Positions 29,401 to 39,218 of a stretch of 64,000 nucleotides of DNA are shown piece after piece. The DNA lies in assembly GCA_016285075.1 (NCBI GenBank), contig JAEEQB010000005.1:1-64000 (forward strand). Reading direction: 5' to 3'. Position numbers and translations under genes: made by a program. The notes below the pieces were generated by a model. The model did not search any database, was not told where the DNA came from, and worked only from the letters and a program-made list of their open reading frames with translations. This DNA comes from Prevotella sp. (lineage in GTDB: Bacteria; Bacteroidota; Bacteroidia; Bacteroidales; Bacteroidaceae). How positions within the stretch are numbered: position 1 is the first letter of the stretch; the number at the start of each line of letters is the position of its first letter.

Positions 29401-30234
29401 GTACTGTTGGGCATTCACCACGCCAGGCACCTTGTAGGCATTCGAGATACCTACATAGCCGTCGTAGTTCACCGTCAGTGCACCTGCCTTACCCTGCTTG
29501 GTGGTCACCAGAATGACACCATTGGCAGCACGGGCACCGTAGATGGCTGCCGAGGCAGCGTCCTTCAGCACGTCGATGCTCTCAATATCGTTGGGGTTCA
29601 GACCGTTCAGGCCGTTGTCGGCAGTACCGGCATTGATACCGTCAATCACCAGCAGCGGAGAAGAAGTACCAATGGTACCTACACCACGGATGTTCACCTT
29701 GAAGCCCTTGCCAGGCTGAGCAGAGCTCTGGGCAATGTTCACACCAGGGCTTGAGGCCTGCATGGCTGACAGAGCATTGGTGGTGTTGAGTTTGGCAATA
29801 TCCTCACCCTTTACCTGCACCGTAGCACCTGTGACCAGCTTCTTCTTCTGGACACCATAACCTACGACTACCACTTCCTCCAGTGAGGTGGCGTCTTCCT
29901 TCATCAGGATGTTAAAGCTGGACTGGTTGCCCACTTTGATCTCCTGTTTGATAAAGCCGATGTAGCTCACCACGATGGTTGCACCGGGCTTCACTGAGAG
30001 CGTGAAATTACCGTCGAAGTCGGTAACCGTACCGTTGCTGGTACCTTTCTCGATGACGCTGGCACCGATAATCGGCCCCATCGCATCGCTTACAGTACCA
30101 GTAACCCTTTTCGCTTGCTGCACAGCCTGGGCACTGGCCTCAGGACTGGCGGCAAAGGCTGTCTGCGGGAAGCTCATCCCCATAAGGGAACAGGCACCCA
30201 GCAACAGCGCTGTCTTCCTAAAAGTTTGCTTCAT
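26440..30234 (-). CDS. SusC/RagA-type TonB-dependent receptor with C-terminal coiled-coil + OmpA-like domain
   Basis: VTGTVSDAMGPIIGASVIEKGTSNGTVTDFDGNFTL, plug and barrel to TFLVGASITF, then SELDRLNAQIAALQAENDKLRNQ and FPYLVNFVVNTTDVVNRELVNLETVAQMI..GYADKQTGTPEGNTVLAQGRAQNVYDILVNKYGVP. Confidence 0.93.
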   Translation of the reverse strand: MKQTFRKTALLLGACSLMGMSFPQTAFAASPEASAQAVQQAKRVTGTVSDAMGPIIGASVIEKGTSNGTVTDFDGNFTLSVKPGATIVVSYIGFIKQEIKVGNQSSFNILMKEDATSLEEVVVVGYGVQKKKLVTGATVQVKGEDIAKLNTTNALSAMQASSPGVNIAQSSAQPGKGFKVNIRGVGTIGTSSPLLVIDGINAGTADNGLNGLNPNDIESIDVLKDAASAAIYGARAANGVILVTTKQGKAGALTVNYDGYVGISNAYKVPGVVNAQQYMQLINETWFNTYGTAIDWSKNVPQSIIDKVNGGWEGTDWFKEYENKNALQYSHAVTLSGGTDRSKFSMSLNYSFNEGIMGGSNASDFRRYGGRINSEHVIWRGKTHDIVTIGENVSYWYHRSHDLAEGNGYWNIMQDAYNASPLVEAHNADGTLTNFKENGAGYSTNIYKQPLVAFMNGDYAAINKNRDYGVGATIYWIIEPIKNLKYRGQFNTGYSGDNHRDVTLPFSKNYTYQNTNYSMNMSANEGSSFSMENTLSYALPQIGKHNIDVLVGQSFERSQWSMGLSNNFKVGEENLNSLIYNGWNYNIPSNYEQQYMTGHSGYDNPMQGSIASFFGRANWNYDEKYMLTAIIRADGSSNFARGKRWGYFPSVSAGWVITNEKFMQGTSSWLDFLKLRASWGQNGNCQIGNYYYLSNMGFSPTGYPDYGYKFSSDMINTVSSNIYQTGAYARNVPNEDITWETSEQLDLGIDARFIGGKLGLAFDWYKKTTKDWLVQAPMNEVLGYEDPAYINGGDIENTGFEVGLTWRDQIGSDFNYNVGVNFATNKNEVTRLAVAAGPDGVGRIGADDTYASTLFQNSSYVSVVEKGHPIGYFSGMSHNGIWQSLGEIDAARKAGKAVLDKAAPGDPIWDDFNGDGKIDYASDRHEIGNPHPDMTLGVNLGFEWKGLDFGVTGYGAFGQQIMQCYRTALLATPFDSYTVDAFDRWHGEGTNNERPRLLVGGEANQWVSDLYMQDADYFRIQNVTLGYDFARLWKNDYFSKLRLYVQAQNLYTFTGYTGVDPECTSDGGKSANNQNFIRGIDVGLYPSARTFLVGASITFKGKDEKAAPTKAPVIPAAVDNSELDRLNAQIAALQAENDKLRNQPAKEVVKTIDKTITFPYLVNFVVNTTDVVNRELVNLETVAQMIKATPNKKYNVIGYADKQTGTPEGNTVLAQGRAQNVYDILVNKYGVPASQLVKDSKGGVDYMYFNDEQLSRSVIISEVK

Positions 30235-30463
30235 ACTTAAGTAATTAGTTAGTACTATTTATATATAAACAATGTTCTATGATGATTGATGCGTTTTACC
30301 ACGGTGCAAAGTTAAATTAATTTTATGAAACAGTAGCATACTTTTTTGTTAAAGTTTGGTACTTTTTTGTCATTTTTCCTTTTTGGGCACAAAAAAGCCT
30401 GAAAAGTATCAGCCAATAATCCAAGAAAAAGCTGTAAATTTGCAGCAGTTTTGCTGATTTGGT

Positions 30464-31198
30464 ATGAAAACAGAAAGCACAAGAGTGAAAGAAATGCCTG
30501 TACATAGCTTCTGGAGCCGGCTGTTCGACCTGATCTCTCCGCGAATGTGTGTCGTGTGTGGCTGTCGATTGGCAGTCAGTGAAGAAGTGTTATGCAGCAA
30601 GTGCAACTTTCACCTTCCGAGGACAGGTTTCCAGTGCGATGCGCTGGAAAACAATATGGCCAAGATGCTGTGGGGACGCATTCCTGTTGAACGGGTGGCT
30701 GCACTATTCTATTACGAGGCCCATTCGAAGCCTAGACACATCATCTACGACCTGAAATATCATAACCATCCGGAGATAGGACAGGTGATGGGACGTATGA
30801 TGGCTTTGGAGTTCATGCCCAGCGGATTCTTCGAGGGTATCGATGGCATAGTGCCTGTTCCCTTGGCAAGGAAGCGGCAACGGCAGCGTGGCTACAACCA
30901 AAGCGAGATGATTGCGGAAGGTATCAGAGAGGCAACAGGTATCCCTATATATAATAAGGTAGTAAGCCGTTCCGCTTTCTTGGAGAGTCAAACACATCTG
31001 GGCCGGTGGGACCGTAATGACAATGTGGAAGGAATCTTCCAACTGATCGGTGACGGTAGCAACATCCGTGGCAAGCATCTGCTGATGGTGGATGATGTGG
31101 TGACGACAGGAGCTACCGTTGTGGCCTGTGGGCAGGAACTGCTGAAGTCAGGCGATGTCAGGTTAAGTGTACTCTCATTAGGTTATGTGAAGCACTGA
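30464..31198 (+). CDS. comF: ComF family phosphoribosyltransferase
   Basis: CVVCGCRLAVSEEVLCSKCNFHLP zinc motif; VPVPLARKRQRQRGYNQSEMIA; LLMVDDVVTTGAT PRPP motif. Confidence 0.9.
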   Translation: MKTESTRVKEMPVHSFWSRLFDLISPRMCVVCGCRLAVSEEVLCSKCNFHLPRTGFQCDALENNMAKMLWGRIPVERVAALFYYEAHSKPRHIIYDLKYHNHPEIGQVMGRMMALEFMPSGFFEGIDGIVPVPLARKRQRQRGYNQSEMIAEGIREATGIPIYNKVVSRSAFLESQTHLGRWDRNDNVEGIFQLIGDGSNIRGKHLLMVDDVVTTGATVVACGQELLKSGDVRLSVLSLGYVKH

Positions 31199-31537
31199 GG
31201 TAACGTCAAAAAAGTCCCGCTGCCAAGAGGACTGAGGGGCCGAAGGGAGATTCCGTGCGTGTGATGGCCAGCGGAGACTTGTAGGGGTGCCTTCACGCTG
31301 GGCTTGCTCTTTATTCCAAGGTACACCTAGACATCCTTGTTGTCGTTCGATTTCAGCGATGTGAGTGTCTGCGTGGCGGCATCCAATGAGAATAAGCCAT
31401 TGTCCTCGCCGTTGCGCGCCTTGCTGTTGTCGGGTGACTGCCCGAAAATCTGCACGTCGTTCCTGTCCCAGGTGACGCCTTCCTCATAATACTGACCTAA
31501 TGTGACCTTTACCAACTGATTAAACCTGTTAATAGAA

Positions 31538-31571
31538 TTATCCCCGAAACCTTGTGGGGCCTCGGGGATAA
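31538..31571 (-). terminator. Stem-loop downstream of Ig-like lipoprotein gene
   Basis: TTATCCCCGA ... TCGGGGATAA perfect 10-bp inverted repeat. Confidence 0.5.
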
Positions 31572-31598
31572 CAGATGAGAGGGAGTTAACGTTATAGA

Positions 31599-32027
31599 CT
31601 ACTTCCTTTTCCTAATTTCTGCTTCAGCTTGGTCAATGGCATCATTCACACCCAAGATTTCGTCGGCAACTGTCAAGGTAATAGTTTGGCCGATTTCTGC
31701 ATTATTAATCGACTTCACTGTGATAGTGACAGTGCCCTCTCCAACGGCAGTAACAATGCCGTCAACAGTCACTGTAGCCACGTCGTTGTTGTCTGATATG
31801 AATATCACCGAAGGGTCGGTGGCATTGGCGGGAGCCACAGTCACTGTCAGCTGAAGAGTACTACCTATGGCCATGGATCCAACATCGCCATGAATACTTG
31901 GCCCAGTAATGGTGATACCCGTTACAGCCACATCCATATCGTCCACAGGGTTTTCGATGAAAGGTCCGCACGCAGAAATCAGATTGGCTGTCATAAGAAT
32001 AGCCAACATTTTACATATCTTTTTCAT
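31599..32027 (-). CDS. Ig-like (BIG2-type) domain lipoprotein
   Basis: MKKICKMLAILMTANLISACGPF; LQLTVTVAPANATDPSVIFISDNNDVATVTVDGIVTAVGEGTVTITV. Confidence 0.75.
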   Translation of the reverse strand: MKKICKMLAILMTANLISACGPFIENPVDDMDVAVTGITITGPSIHGDVGSMAIGSTLQLTVTVAPANATDPSVIFISDNNDVATVTVDGIVTAVGEGTVTITVKSINNAEIGQTITLTVADEILGVNDAIDQAEAEIRKRK

Positions 32028-32068
32028 ACCTCTAATTCTATTAATGTTCATTTTTTCCTTGTTTCACT

Positions 32069-35000
32069 TCACTTTACTACAACTTTATGTCCATTTAGGA
32101 TATATATGCCCTTCTTCGTAGGTTTGTCGATGCGATTACCCAGAAGGTCATACCAACGGTCGGTACCATCAGGATTCAAGGTGTGGATGTCTGTGATAGC
32201 ACCATCTACAATGCTCATCACGCGAGCGGCAGCACCATTCAGTTTCAATACGGCCTTGCCAGCAGGCGTCTTCGAACCGTTGTCTAACAGCGAGTGGAAC
32301 TCATTGTTCTTCAGAGCCCAGTAGTAGCCAGAGACGAAGTTTGTGGGCACTATAACGGGCACTAATTGATTATCGGCGTAGCTTTGGGCGTTGTCAGTCG
32401 TAACTTCGTCGCCGCTCTTCTTCGTGCCAGGTATGGCTATAATTTCATAGCTTGACCCCTTCTCGCCCTTCATGAGTATGCCGTTGTTGGCCTTGATGAC
32501 CTTTTGGCCATCCACGGTCAGTTCAGCGTTGCTAATCTCGTTCGCCAATACCTGCGTTGTATTGAACTGTCTACTTGCATAGGCAGTAAGACCCTCAGGC
32601 AGCAGCACGTCCACACCAGCCGATAGTGTGAACCAGTCGTTGACGGCAGTAAGGATGGTCATGATCTTACCTGCCTCGAAGAGTTCCTTCAGGGCTGGGT
32701 CGAGTGCATATTTTGCCAGCTGTCCTAATGGAACTTGGACATTCACATCTGCAGGCAGTGCACCTTCTGCAATCTTGATGGGCTCGTCCGTCTCAGGCAA
32801 GATGATGTTCGTGATGCCAGTTACGCCTTCGAGGGCGTCAGCGGTGATGTTCGTCAGCCTATAGCCCTGGATGGTGGCAGGAATAGTGATGGTGGTGGCT
32901 TCGGCAGCTGGTTCTACCTTCGTCAGATCAGCGGTCTTGTTGGCCTCATGAGTCACCTCGGCAGTAAGCTTTGACGATGGATTGTCTGTGGTTTGTGCCG
33001 TGAGCACCTTGGTCACGATGCTTACCTTCAATGATGCAGGCTCAGTATCTTTGTGGTTGGCGTCGCCCTCAACCATATAGTACACGGTGTACTCTTTTTT
33101 ATCCTTACCTTTTGGCACATCGGTACTGAAGTTCTTGCCATCGAGCGAGAACTTCATCGTGCCACCTTCGACAGTGACAGGGATGATGAGCTCCTGCTCC
33201 TCACCGCTATAGGTAAGCCCGGTCTTGGGGGTGGGAGCAGCGGTGATGTTGGCAATGTCTACTTTGTTGATGGTGAACTTCTGCGTAAGTCCGGTCTTTG
33301 GCAGTTTGTAATTCTCGTTGCTCAGCGCAGTGGCGGTGACGGTGTAGTGACCGGCATTGGTTTCTGCGCCGGAAACGATCACCTCGCATTTGTCACCGTT
33401 CACCAAGTCGTCGGCCTTCACGTAGGCGGAAGGAACGTGTTGCTGGTTGTCGTAGTCGAACTCGAAGGGCTCGCTCCATTCCACGGTCACCACCTTCGGA
33501 TTGACGGTAAGGGTACCGTCAGCGTAAGTGATAGCGTAGTTAGCGGAGCTGAGTCCGCTGGGGGTCATCTTGTAAGTGCCTACCTTGCCAAACTGTTTGT
33601 ACTCATGGGTGATGGTCAGTTTGCCGCTAAGCACAGCAGTTGTCTCGCCGTTGACGAATCCTTCATAGTTTGCGCCGAGGTCGGCAGGTGCATCGCCGTA
33701 GGTGATGGTAGTTGCGTTGTCTTTAGCCGTCACGGTTAGCGGTGCCTGCTTGATGGTAAACGTCTTCGTAGCTGTCTTGCCGTATTTTCCTGTACCCGTA
33801 ATGGTTACCGTGGCGGTTCCTGCGTTGATGTTGTTGTTGTAGCTCACCGTGTAGTCATTGTCGGCAGTTAGTACAGCATCGCCTAACGTCACGCTGCTCA
33901 CGGTAGGCTGTATGGCCTTTCCGGTGTAGGTGAACTGTGTTGTTTCTGTAGTTGAGGTACCGTCAGTGAGAGTGATGACAGCTTCGGCAATCGATGTCTT
34001 TGATGCGGAGGCGTCAGCAGATTTCACTAAGCGGACGGCAGAGCCTTCGCGCCGGTTCTGGGTGACGGCAGGATCGAGGTCAGATTCTGTGAACCATACC
34101 TGACATGCCTCCATCTCGGGTGTTCCCGTCATACCAGCCGACGGTGTGCTGCTCCAGTAGAAGCCTTTTTCGCCGATAAAGTCCAGACTCTTTCCTTTGG
34201 AGAAAAGACCTGCTGCAGGCAGGAATACGGCTCCAGCCTCCTCCATGGCAGCCCACTGATCGGCAGTATAGGTGTTGATGACAACTGTAGCAGCGTCTGA
34301 CTTCTTGTAGTAGGGACCAAATTCACTGACAGCGGGCTTTAGCTCCATGCCTCCCTCACTGTACGGTGTAAGGCTAATGCCTGCAGGCGTTTCCCATTCA
34401 TCAGGCAGAATGACGACACCCTGCACATTATTGACAGTAGCGTATGCCACTAACTTGTCGGCATTAGGACGCTCACAGAGGACATAGCTCCATTCGGACT
34501 TGCTTAGCGTGCGCCAGCCAGTGCCAAGACAGTCGATTACCTCCTGACTCTCACCCCACTCGGAAAAGTCACCCTTGAAGTAAGATTCTGCCTTGGATTC
34601 GTCGGAGTAGTTATAAGCGTAATAAGAACCGAGGTCGTTGTCGGCGGTGCTCCAGCAGAACAGGTCGAGAGTCGCAGAGGGGGCTATGCCTGTGGTGGTG
34701 TTCACCTTATTGCCCTCGCCGAGGATGTCGTACTGGTGTTCGGCCAGTGACCATACTTCCGTGTTGCGATTATAGCGCAGGTTGCCCTTGGCGAAACTAA
34801 TCTGCGTGCCATCAGCGCAAGTAGTAAACGCACCCTTCACTGGCTCTGCTTCTTCGCCGAGGGTAGTAAATACGGTTATGGGACTTTCGGGGCCTGTGGT
34901 GTCGTCATTATATACGGGCTCCACATAGGTCTCGTAGGTGGTGGCAGGCGTCAGGTTCTGAAGCATGTAGTCGGAAGGTGAGACATTGGGAACCGTCGTC

Positions 35001-38000
35001 CAATCGTTGACATCCTGAAGGATAGTGAAGCTGTTAAATTCCAAGATGTCGTAATTATCGTCAGGCTCATGTTCAATGTAGAAGAAGTAATACTCTTCGT
35101 CTGAGTCAGAAGCAGAAGCTACGCGGTTTGCACGTGACATCAATTTCTTCGATCCTCTAGACCATGCACTAACCCGTGCTTTCTTCGCTTTTTTCATGAA
35201 GAAATTCCTCTGCAACTGGAGAATTTTGATTTCCTGCTGTATCACCTCTTTCTTGGCAGCATCGGTTTCTTCATTGAATTCCTTCCACTTGGCTTTGAGG
35301 GTCTTGTCAATATTCTTCAGTTCTTTTCTCTTTGATAGTGAGAAGGTCTTCAGTTCTTCCTTTGACAATTTGCCGTCCTGCTTCACAAAGCCATATTTTA
35401 GGTTCACGCTGTTCTTGGCACTATTCCACTGAGTTATATTAAAGGTAATACCCTTCCCGGCACGTATGTTACCAATGACAATCATGTTGTCGCTCGAAGA
35501 GGATGCCTTAGAGGTATAGACTCCTTCAGAGCCGCCAAGTGTGTTGTCATCACTAATCAGTACAGTAACCTCATCGCCTTCTGCACCAGAAGTTGAGGAG
35601 AAAAGCCTGTAATACACATTCCATTTGCTCTCAGAGCCATAACCCGTCCATGTCAATTGCTCTTTCGTGGAAGATACGGGCGTAGCTGTCACGACAGATG
35701 GTGCTGCATTCTCTGATTGCGTGGTTACCTCCAAAGGCTCAGACCAGCGGCTGTTGCCGCCCTCTTCGCACACGCTGCGTATCCATATATAATAGGTAGT
35801 GAGAGGTTCAAGGTTCTCCAGAGTGTACTCCGAACCAGCCTCCACTTCGCTCTTGTTCTTCGCTAAGGGTGTCAGCGTGGATGGGTCGGCTTCTGGATTG
35901 GTGGAGTAAACTATTAGGTCTTTCTTCGTTGTGCTGTTATAGGTCAGCGTTACGCTTGTGGGCCTTGTTTCGCTTGCGGCTACCTCTACGGGCCGCTGTG
36001 CACAGTAGGAAGTGCAGTCCATGACGAACGAGCCAAGTTTTTTGTTCTCTGAAGCACCTTTGTAGTTCAGGTTGAAGAATACATCGCCCGGTGCAAACTT
36101 GAGTGTGCAATTCAGTTGGGAAGCCATCCAGCTGTAGTCGTCATCGTAAATCCAATTGATGTCGTACTTGCGTCCACAGCAGAGTGACACAAAGCCGGCA
36201 TCCCAGTTGCTGGTACTACGCAGATAAGCCGCTTCGATGCCCGTCTCTGCGTCAACAATCTGTATGGCAAAGCCATGCCAGCCACTATTCGGACCCTCGA
36301 GCTCGTACTGTATGGTGGCCATGTCCTCAGTAGCACAGCAGTTGGTGGCGAAAGTCAGCGTGGAAGACCATTCGCTCTGTTTGCCGCCATTAAAGATGCC
36401 CTGTACCTGTACCTCATAGTTGGTGGCTGCCGTCAGACCCTCAAGGGTCTTTGATTGGTCAACAAGGTTGCTCAGGGTCGTCCAAGCCTCCGTACCCGCC
36501 TTGCGATAGCGCAGGTTCCATACAGTAGATCCGCTACGCAGCGAGCACGAAATACGTGCAGTCGTGTTGGAAAGGTCGGCAACTGCCAGTCTGTTAGGTG
36601 CCGGATAGGTTGAGAACGTGAACTGCATCTGGGCTTTCCAACTAACAGATGTGCTATTTGTTGGAGGATTCGTCGGGTCGTAGTCTTCGTCACCTGTAGC
36701 ATATTCACACTGGCCGCTGCAATCGTAGCAATAGTTTTTCAGATCGCCCATATCCAGGCTAGTGCCTGTATTATCGTCAATGGTGACAAGCAGGTTCGAT
36801 GTGCCATCGTAGGCAAAAGGCTTGTCGAACTCAATGGCGTTCCACTGGCCAGACTTAAAGGTTACATCACCACTGAACACCAAGTCGCTGGCATTGACTG
36901 CTGAGAAGCCTGAGACACTGGCATTCGTGGTATGGGTAACGTAGACAGAGAGACTGCGGGTGACGCCACCCTTCACAGTATTGAAGGCTATGCTGGTCAA
37001 TGGCCCGGCACCACGCCCGAGTTGCTCCTTAGTATAGAGCTGTTGGGTTATGCAATAATTAGTGCTTACAAAGACAGGACCTACGTGGGCATACTTTTCC
37101 GTACCCACCGTCACCGTGCCGTCTGCATCAGGTACGACAGGTGTCGATACCTCTGGCATCGTAATACTCAGTGTGCGGTCATCGGTCTTGTCGGCCTTCC
37201 CTGTATCGTAGTTGCTCTTATCCTCAAGAATGCTGTTGATAGTGGCATCATTGATATTCGACAGCGTAAAGAGGGTACCATAGGTAGCATTTGACTTATA
37301 GGTGTTGTACGTAGTCAGCAGACCATTCTTGTCAGCTGAGGCATCCTCGTTGCCATCGGCATGGGTGGTGAACAGGCCTGCAGCGAAGGATCCCAGATTA
37401 CTCTTGACCTCATTGGTAGCGACAGCCATGGCAGCAGCCTTTATGGTCGGGTCAGTTATTGCATTGATCTTGCTTTCAATGGCCGCTATTGTGATGGCAG
37501 CCACCCTGCCCTGCAGGAAAGCCTTGCTCGTTGTGTCAAAACCCATCGTGGTGACGGTGAGTGTCTTCTTGTCCTCTGAGAGGGTCAGTGTGCGGTAGTC
37601 GCAGGGATAGGAGATGAGTGAGCCGGTGTTGATGTCATAGATAGACTCACCGGTCTTGGACGTACTTGCCCAGTCCTGCGCAATGTCTGAGGTGTGGAAG
37701 TGACCGGTCAGAATGACCTTTACGCCGGCCTTCACCAGTTCGTTGCGCACGGTTTCAGAGTTATTTACCGCATAGGTGGAGATAAACAGGTCGGCGCCTG
37801 TAATGTGTGGAAATAGCGGGTGGTGCATCATGGCAATAACTTGCTTGCCTGCTTCCTTTGCCGCTGTGGCCTGCTCGCAAATCCACGTAAGGGTGGCAGC
37901 AGGAACAGAGCCGTTGTGAGAGTCAATAGCCAAAAGCACTAGTCCGTCTATGGGCTCTGCCACATAGCTCAACGAGCCGTTTGGATCGAGCGTGCTGCCT

Positions 38001-38509
38001 GTGCCATAGCCATAGTCGGCATAGAACGTGGCGAAATCATCCGTTGTCATCTTAGTGGCTGCGGAAGTGGTTCCGTCGGCATTAAACTGCGTGCAGTTGC
38101 CCTCATCACCGAAGTCGTGATTACCTGGAATCACAAAGATTTTGATACCCGACACTCTGTTCTTCAGTGCTGTCAGCTTATCCTTCACGTAGTTGTGGCT
38201 GGCCTGTTCGCCGTCCTTGGTCAAGTCGCCGGTAATTAGCAGCAACTTGGCATCTTCCGGAACAGTATATTCCGTGAATGACGCGAAATATTCAGCACTC
38301 TCTTCCAGCATCTTGCGCTGGCCAGCATAGTAGGTCTTCCAAGCAGACTGGTTCTTAGCTGCATCGGGCAGCAAACTAGGCGCCATGACATGGATGTCGG
38401 AGACAACAATCATTTTTGTTCCCGTCTCTACAACCGCTGCGCCATAGGCACTAGTCCACGCTACCGCCATGAGTAGCGTAAACCATAGGTTTTGTAGTTT
38501 TCTTTTCAT
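32069..38509 (-). CDS. Giant (2146 aa) secreted metallophosphoesterase with Fn3-like, MBG-like and C-terminal sorting-like segments
   Basis: MIVVSDIHVM, LLITGDLTKDG, VIPGNHDF, MMHHPLFPH, ILTGHFHTS calcineurin-like motifs; PLTVTAKDNATTITYGDAP MBG-like repeats; C-term RWYDLLGNRIDKPTKKGIYILNGHKVVVK. Confidence 0.85.
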   Translation of the reverse strand: MKRKLQNLWFTLLMAVAWTSAYGAAVVETGTKMIVVSDIHVMAPSLLPDAAKNQSAWKTYYAGQRKMLEESAEYFASFTEYTVPEDAKLLLITGDLTKDGEQASHNYVKDKLTALKNRVSGIKIFVIPGNHDFGDEGNCTQFNADGTTSAATKMTTDDFATFYADYGYGTGSTLDPNGSLSYVAEPIDGLVLLAIDSHNGSVPAATLTWICEQATAAKEAGKQVIAMMHHPLFPHITGADLFISTYAVNNSETVRNELVKAGVKVILTGHFHTSDIAQDWASTSKTGESIYDINTGSLISYPCDYRTLTLSEDKKTLTVTTMGFDTTSKAFLQGRVAAITIAAIESKINAITDPTIKAAAMAVATNEVKSNLGSFAAGLFTTHADGNEDASADKNGLLTTYNTYKSNATYGTLFTLSNINDATINSILEDKSNYDTGKADKTDDRTLSITMPEVSTPVVPDADGTVTVGTEKYAHVGPVFVSTNYCITQQLYTKEQLGRGAGPLTSIAFNTVKGGVTRSLSVYVTHTTNASVSGFSAVNASDLVFSGDVTFKSGQWNAIEFDKPFAYDGTSNLLVTIDDNTGTSLDMGDLKNYCYDCSGQCEYATGDEDYDPTNPPTNSTSVSWKAQMQFTFSTYPAPNRLAVADLSNTTARISCSLRSGSTVWNLRYRKAGTEAWTTLSNLVDQSKTLEGLTAATNYEVQVQGIFNGGKQSEWSSTLTFATNCCATEDMATIQYELEGPNSGWHGFAIQIVDAETGIEAAYLRSTSNWDAGFVSLCCGRKYDINWIYDDDYSWMASQLNCTLKFAPGDVFFNLNYKGASENKKLGSFVMDCTSYCAQRPVEVAASETRPTSVTLTYNSTTKKDLIVYSTNPEADPSTLTPLAKNKSEVEAGSEYTLENLEPLTTYYIWIRSVCEEGGNSRWSEPLEVTTQSENAAPSVVTATPVSSTKEQLTWTGYGSESKWNVYYRLFSSTSGAEGDEVTVLISDDNTLGGSEGVYTSKASSSSDNMIVIGNIRAGKGITFNITQWNSAKNSVNLKYGFVKQDGKLSKEELKTFSLSKRKELKNIDKTLKAKWKEFNEETDAAKKEVIQQEIKILQLQRNFFMKKAKKARVSAWSRGSKKLMSRANRVASASDSDEEYYFFYIEHEPDDNYDILEFNSFTILQDVNDWTTVPNVSPSDYMLQNLTPATTYETYVEPVYNDDTTGPESPITVFTTLGEEAEPVKGAFTTCADGTQISFAKGNLRYNRNTEVWSLAEHQYDILGEGNKVNTTTGIAPSATLDLFCWSTADNDLGSYYAYNYSDESKAESYFKGDFSEWGESQEVIDCLGTGWRTLSKSEWSYVLCERPNADKLVAYATVNNVQGVVILPDEWETPAGISLTPYSEGGMELKPAVSEFGPYYKKSDAATVVINTYTADQWAAMEEAGAVFLPAAGLFSKGKSLDFIGEKGFYWSSTPSAGMTGTPEMEACQVWFTESDLDPAVTQNRREGSAVRLVKSADASASKTSIAEAVITLTDGTSTTETTQFTYTGKAIQPTVSSVTLGDAVLTADNDYTVSYNNNINAGTATVTITGTGKYGKTATKTFTIKQAPLTVTAKDNATTITYGDAPADLGANYEGFVNGETTAVLSGKLTITHEYKQFGKVGTYKMTPSGLSSANYAITYADGTLTVNPKVVTVEWSEPFEFDYDNQQHVPSAYVKADDLVNGDKCEVIVSGAETNAGHYTVTATALSNENYKLPKTGLTQKFTINKVDIANITAAPTPKTGLTYSGEEQELIIPVTVEGGTMKFSLDGKNFSTDVPKGKDKKEYTVYYMVEGDANHKDTEPASLKVSIVTKVLTAQTTDNPSSKLTAEVTHEANKTADLTKVEPAAEATTITIPATIQGYRLTNITADALEGVTGITNIILPETDEPIKIAEGALPADVNVQVPLGQLAKYALDPALKELFEAGKIMTILTAVNDWFTLSAGVDVLLPEGLTAYASRQFNTTQVLANEISNAELTVDGQKVIKANNGILMKGEKGSSYEIIAIPGTKKSGDEVTTDNAQSYADNQLVPVIVPTNFVSGYYWALKNNEFHSLLDNGSKTPAGKAVLKLNGAAARVMSIVDGAITDIHTLNPDGTDRWYDLLGNRIDKPTKKGIYILNGHKVVVK

Positions 38510-38559
38510 TGCAAATTGTTTTTAGTGTGTTAAATATTGTTTGATTATCACAATTGCTT

Positions 38560-38736
38560 TTAAAGTAATAAATTGTAGATGCCAAAGGGGATGAAGAGGT
38601 CGAATTTGTTGAAGTGGCTCGTCATCTTGGTATCGTGCATGTCATCGTTGTTTTTACACGACTCGTTCTGAGCATTTGCCTCTGTCAAGCAGAGAAAGGC
38701 AAATAGCAGCATAGTGATAGTTGTCTTTACTTTCAT
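38560..38736 (-). CDS. 58-aa putative exported small protein
   Basis: MKVKTTITMLLFAFLCLTEANAQNESCKNNDDMHDTKMTSHFNKFDLFIPFGIYNLLL; clean signal peptide; absent from 60-aa ORF track. Confidence 0.55.
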   Translation of the reverse strand: MKVKTTITMLLFAFLCLTEANAQNESCKNNDDMHDTKMTSHFNKFDLFIPFGIYNLLL

Positions 38737-38882
38737 TATCGGTTGTATTGTAGTATTTATAATAGGTATGTCTTCGGTCGTTGTTAGTTTGTTATCTATA
38801 CTTCTAGTTGCGAAGTTAACGTTTATTTTTCAAACAAATAAAAGCACAATGATTCCTTTATCTTTCCATTGTTTCAGATAAT

Positions 38883-39215
38883 CTATTTGCTGGCTCTCTT
38901 CTCCTTCTCTTCAGGCACTCGCTGTTCGAAGAGACGGCGCAGTCCGTCTTCATAAGCACGGAGTGCTTGTGACCCCTTTTGGGTAATACGACAGACTGTG
39001 CGAGAGAAACGGCCAAGACCTGATTTTGAAACTTCTATATACCCCGCTTCTCGCAATGTGGTGATTTGTGTACTCATATTACCCCGCGTGGAGTCAGTAA
39101 TCTGACAAAGATACATAAAGTCGGCACTCTCCAGTGAATCGAGCGCAACAATGATTTTCAGTCTTAATTCGCTGTGAAGCAGGGGGTTGATAACTGGAAA
39201 TTTGAAGGAATTCAT
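38883..39215 (-). CDS. Winged-helix transcriptional regulator (HTH_34-like)
   Basis: LLHSELRLKIIVALDSLESADFMYLCQITDSTRGNMSTQITTLREAGYIEVSKSGLGRFSRTVCRITQKG. Confidence 0.8.
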   Translation of the reverse strand: MNSFKFPVINPLLHSELRLKIIVALDSLESADFMYLCQITDSTRGNMSTQITTLREAGYIEVSKSGLGRFSRTVCRITQKGSQALRAYEDGLRRLFEQRVPEEKEKRASK

Positions 39216-39218
39216 GAG

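Noticed and set aside
31327-31515. 62-aa ORF (VTLGQYYEEGVTWDRNDVQIFGQSPDNS..) downstream of the Ig-like lipoprotein
   Set aside because: Starts at GTG after a terminator-like hairpin; possibly a gene remnant, but no start, RBS or family I can support.
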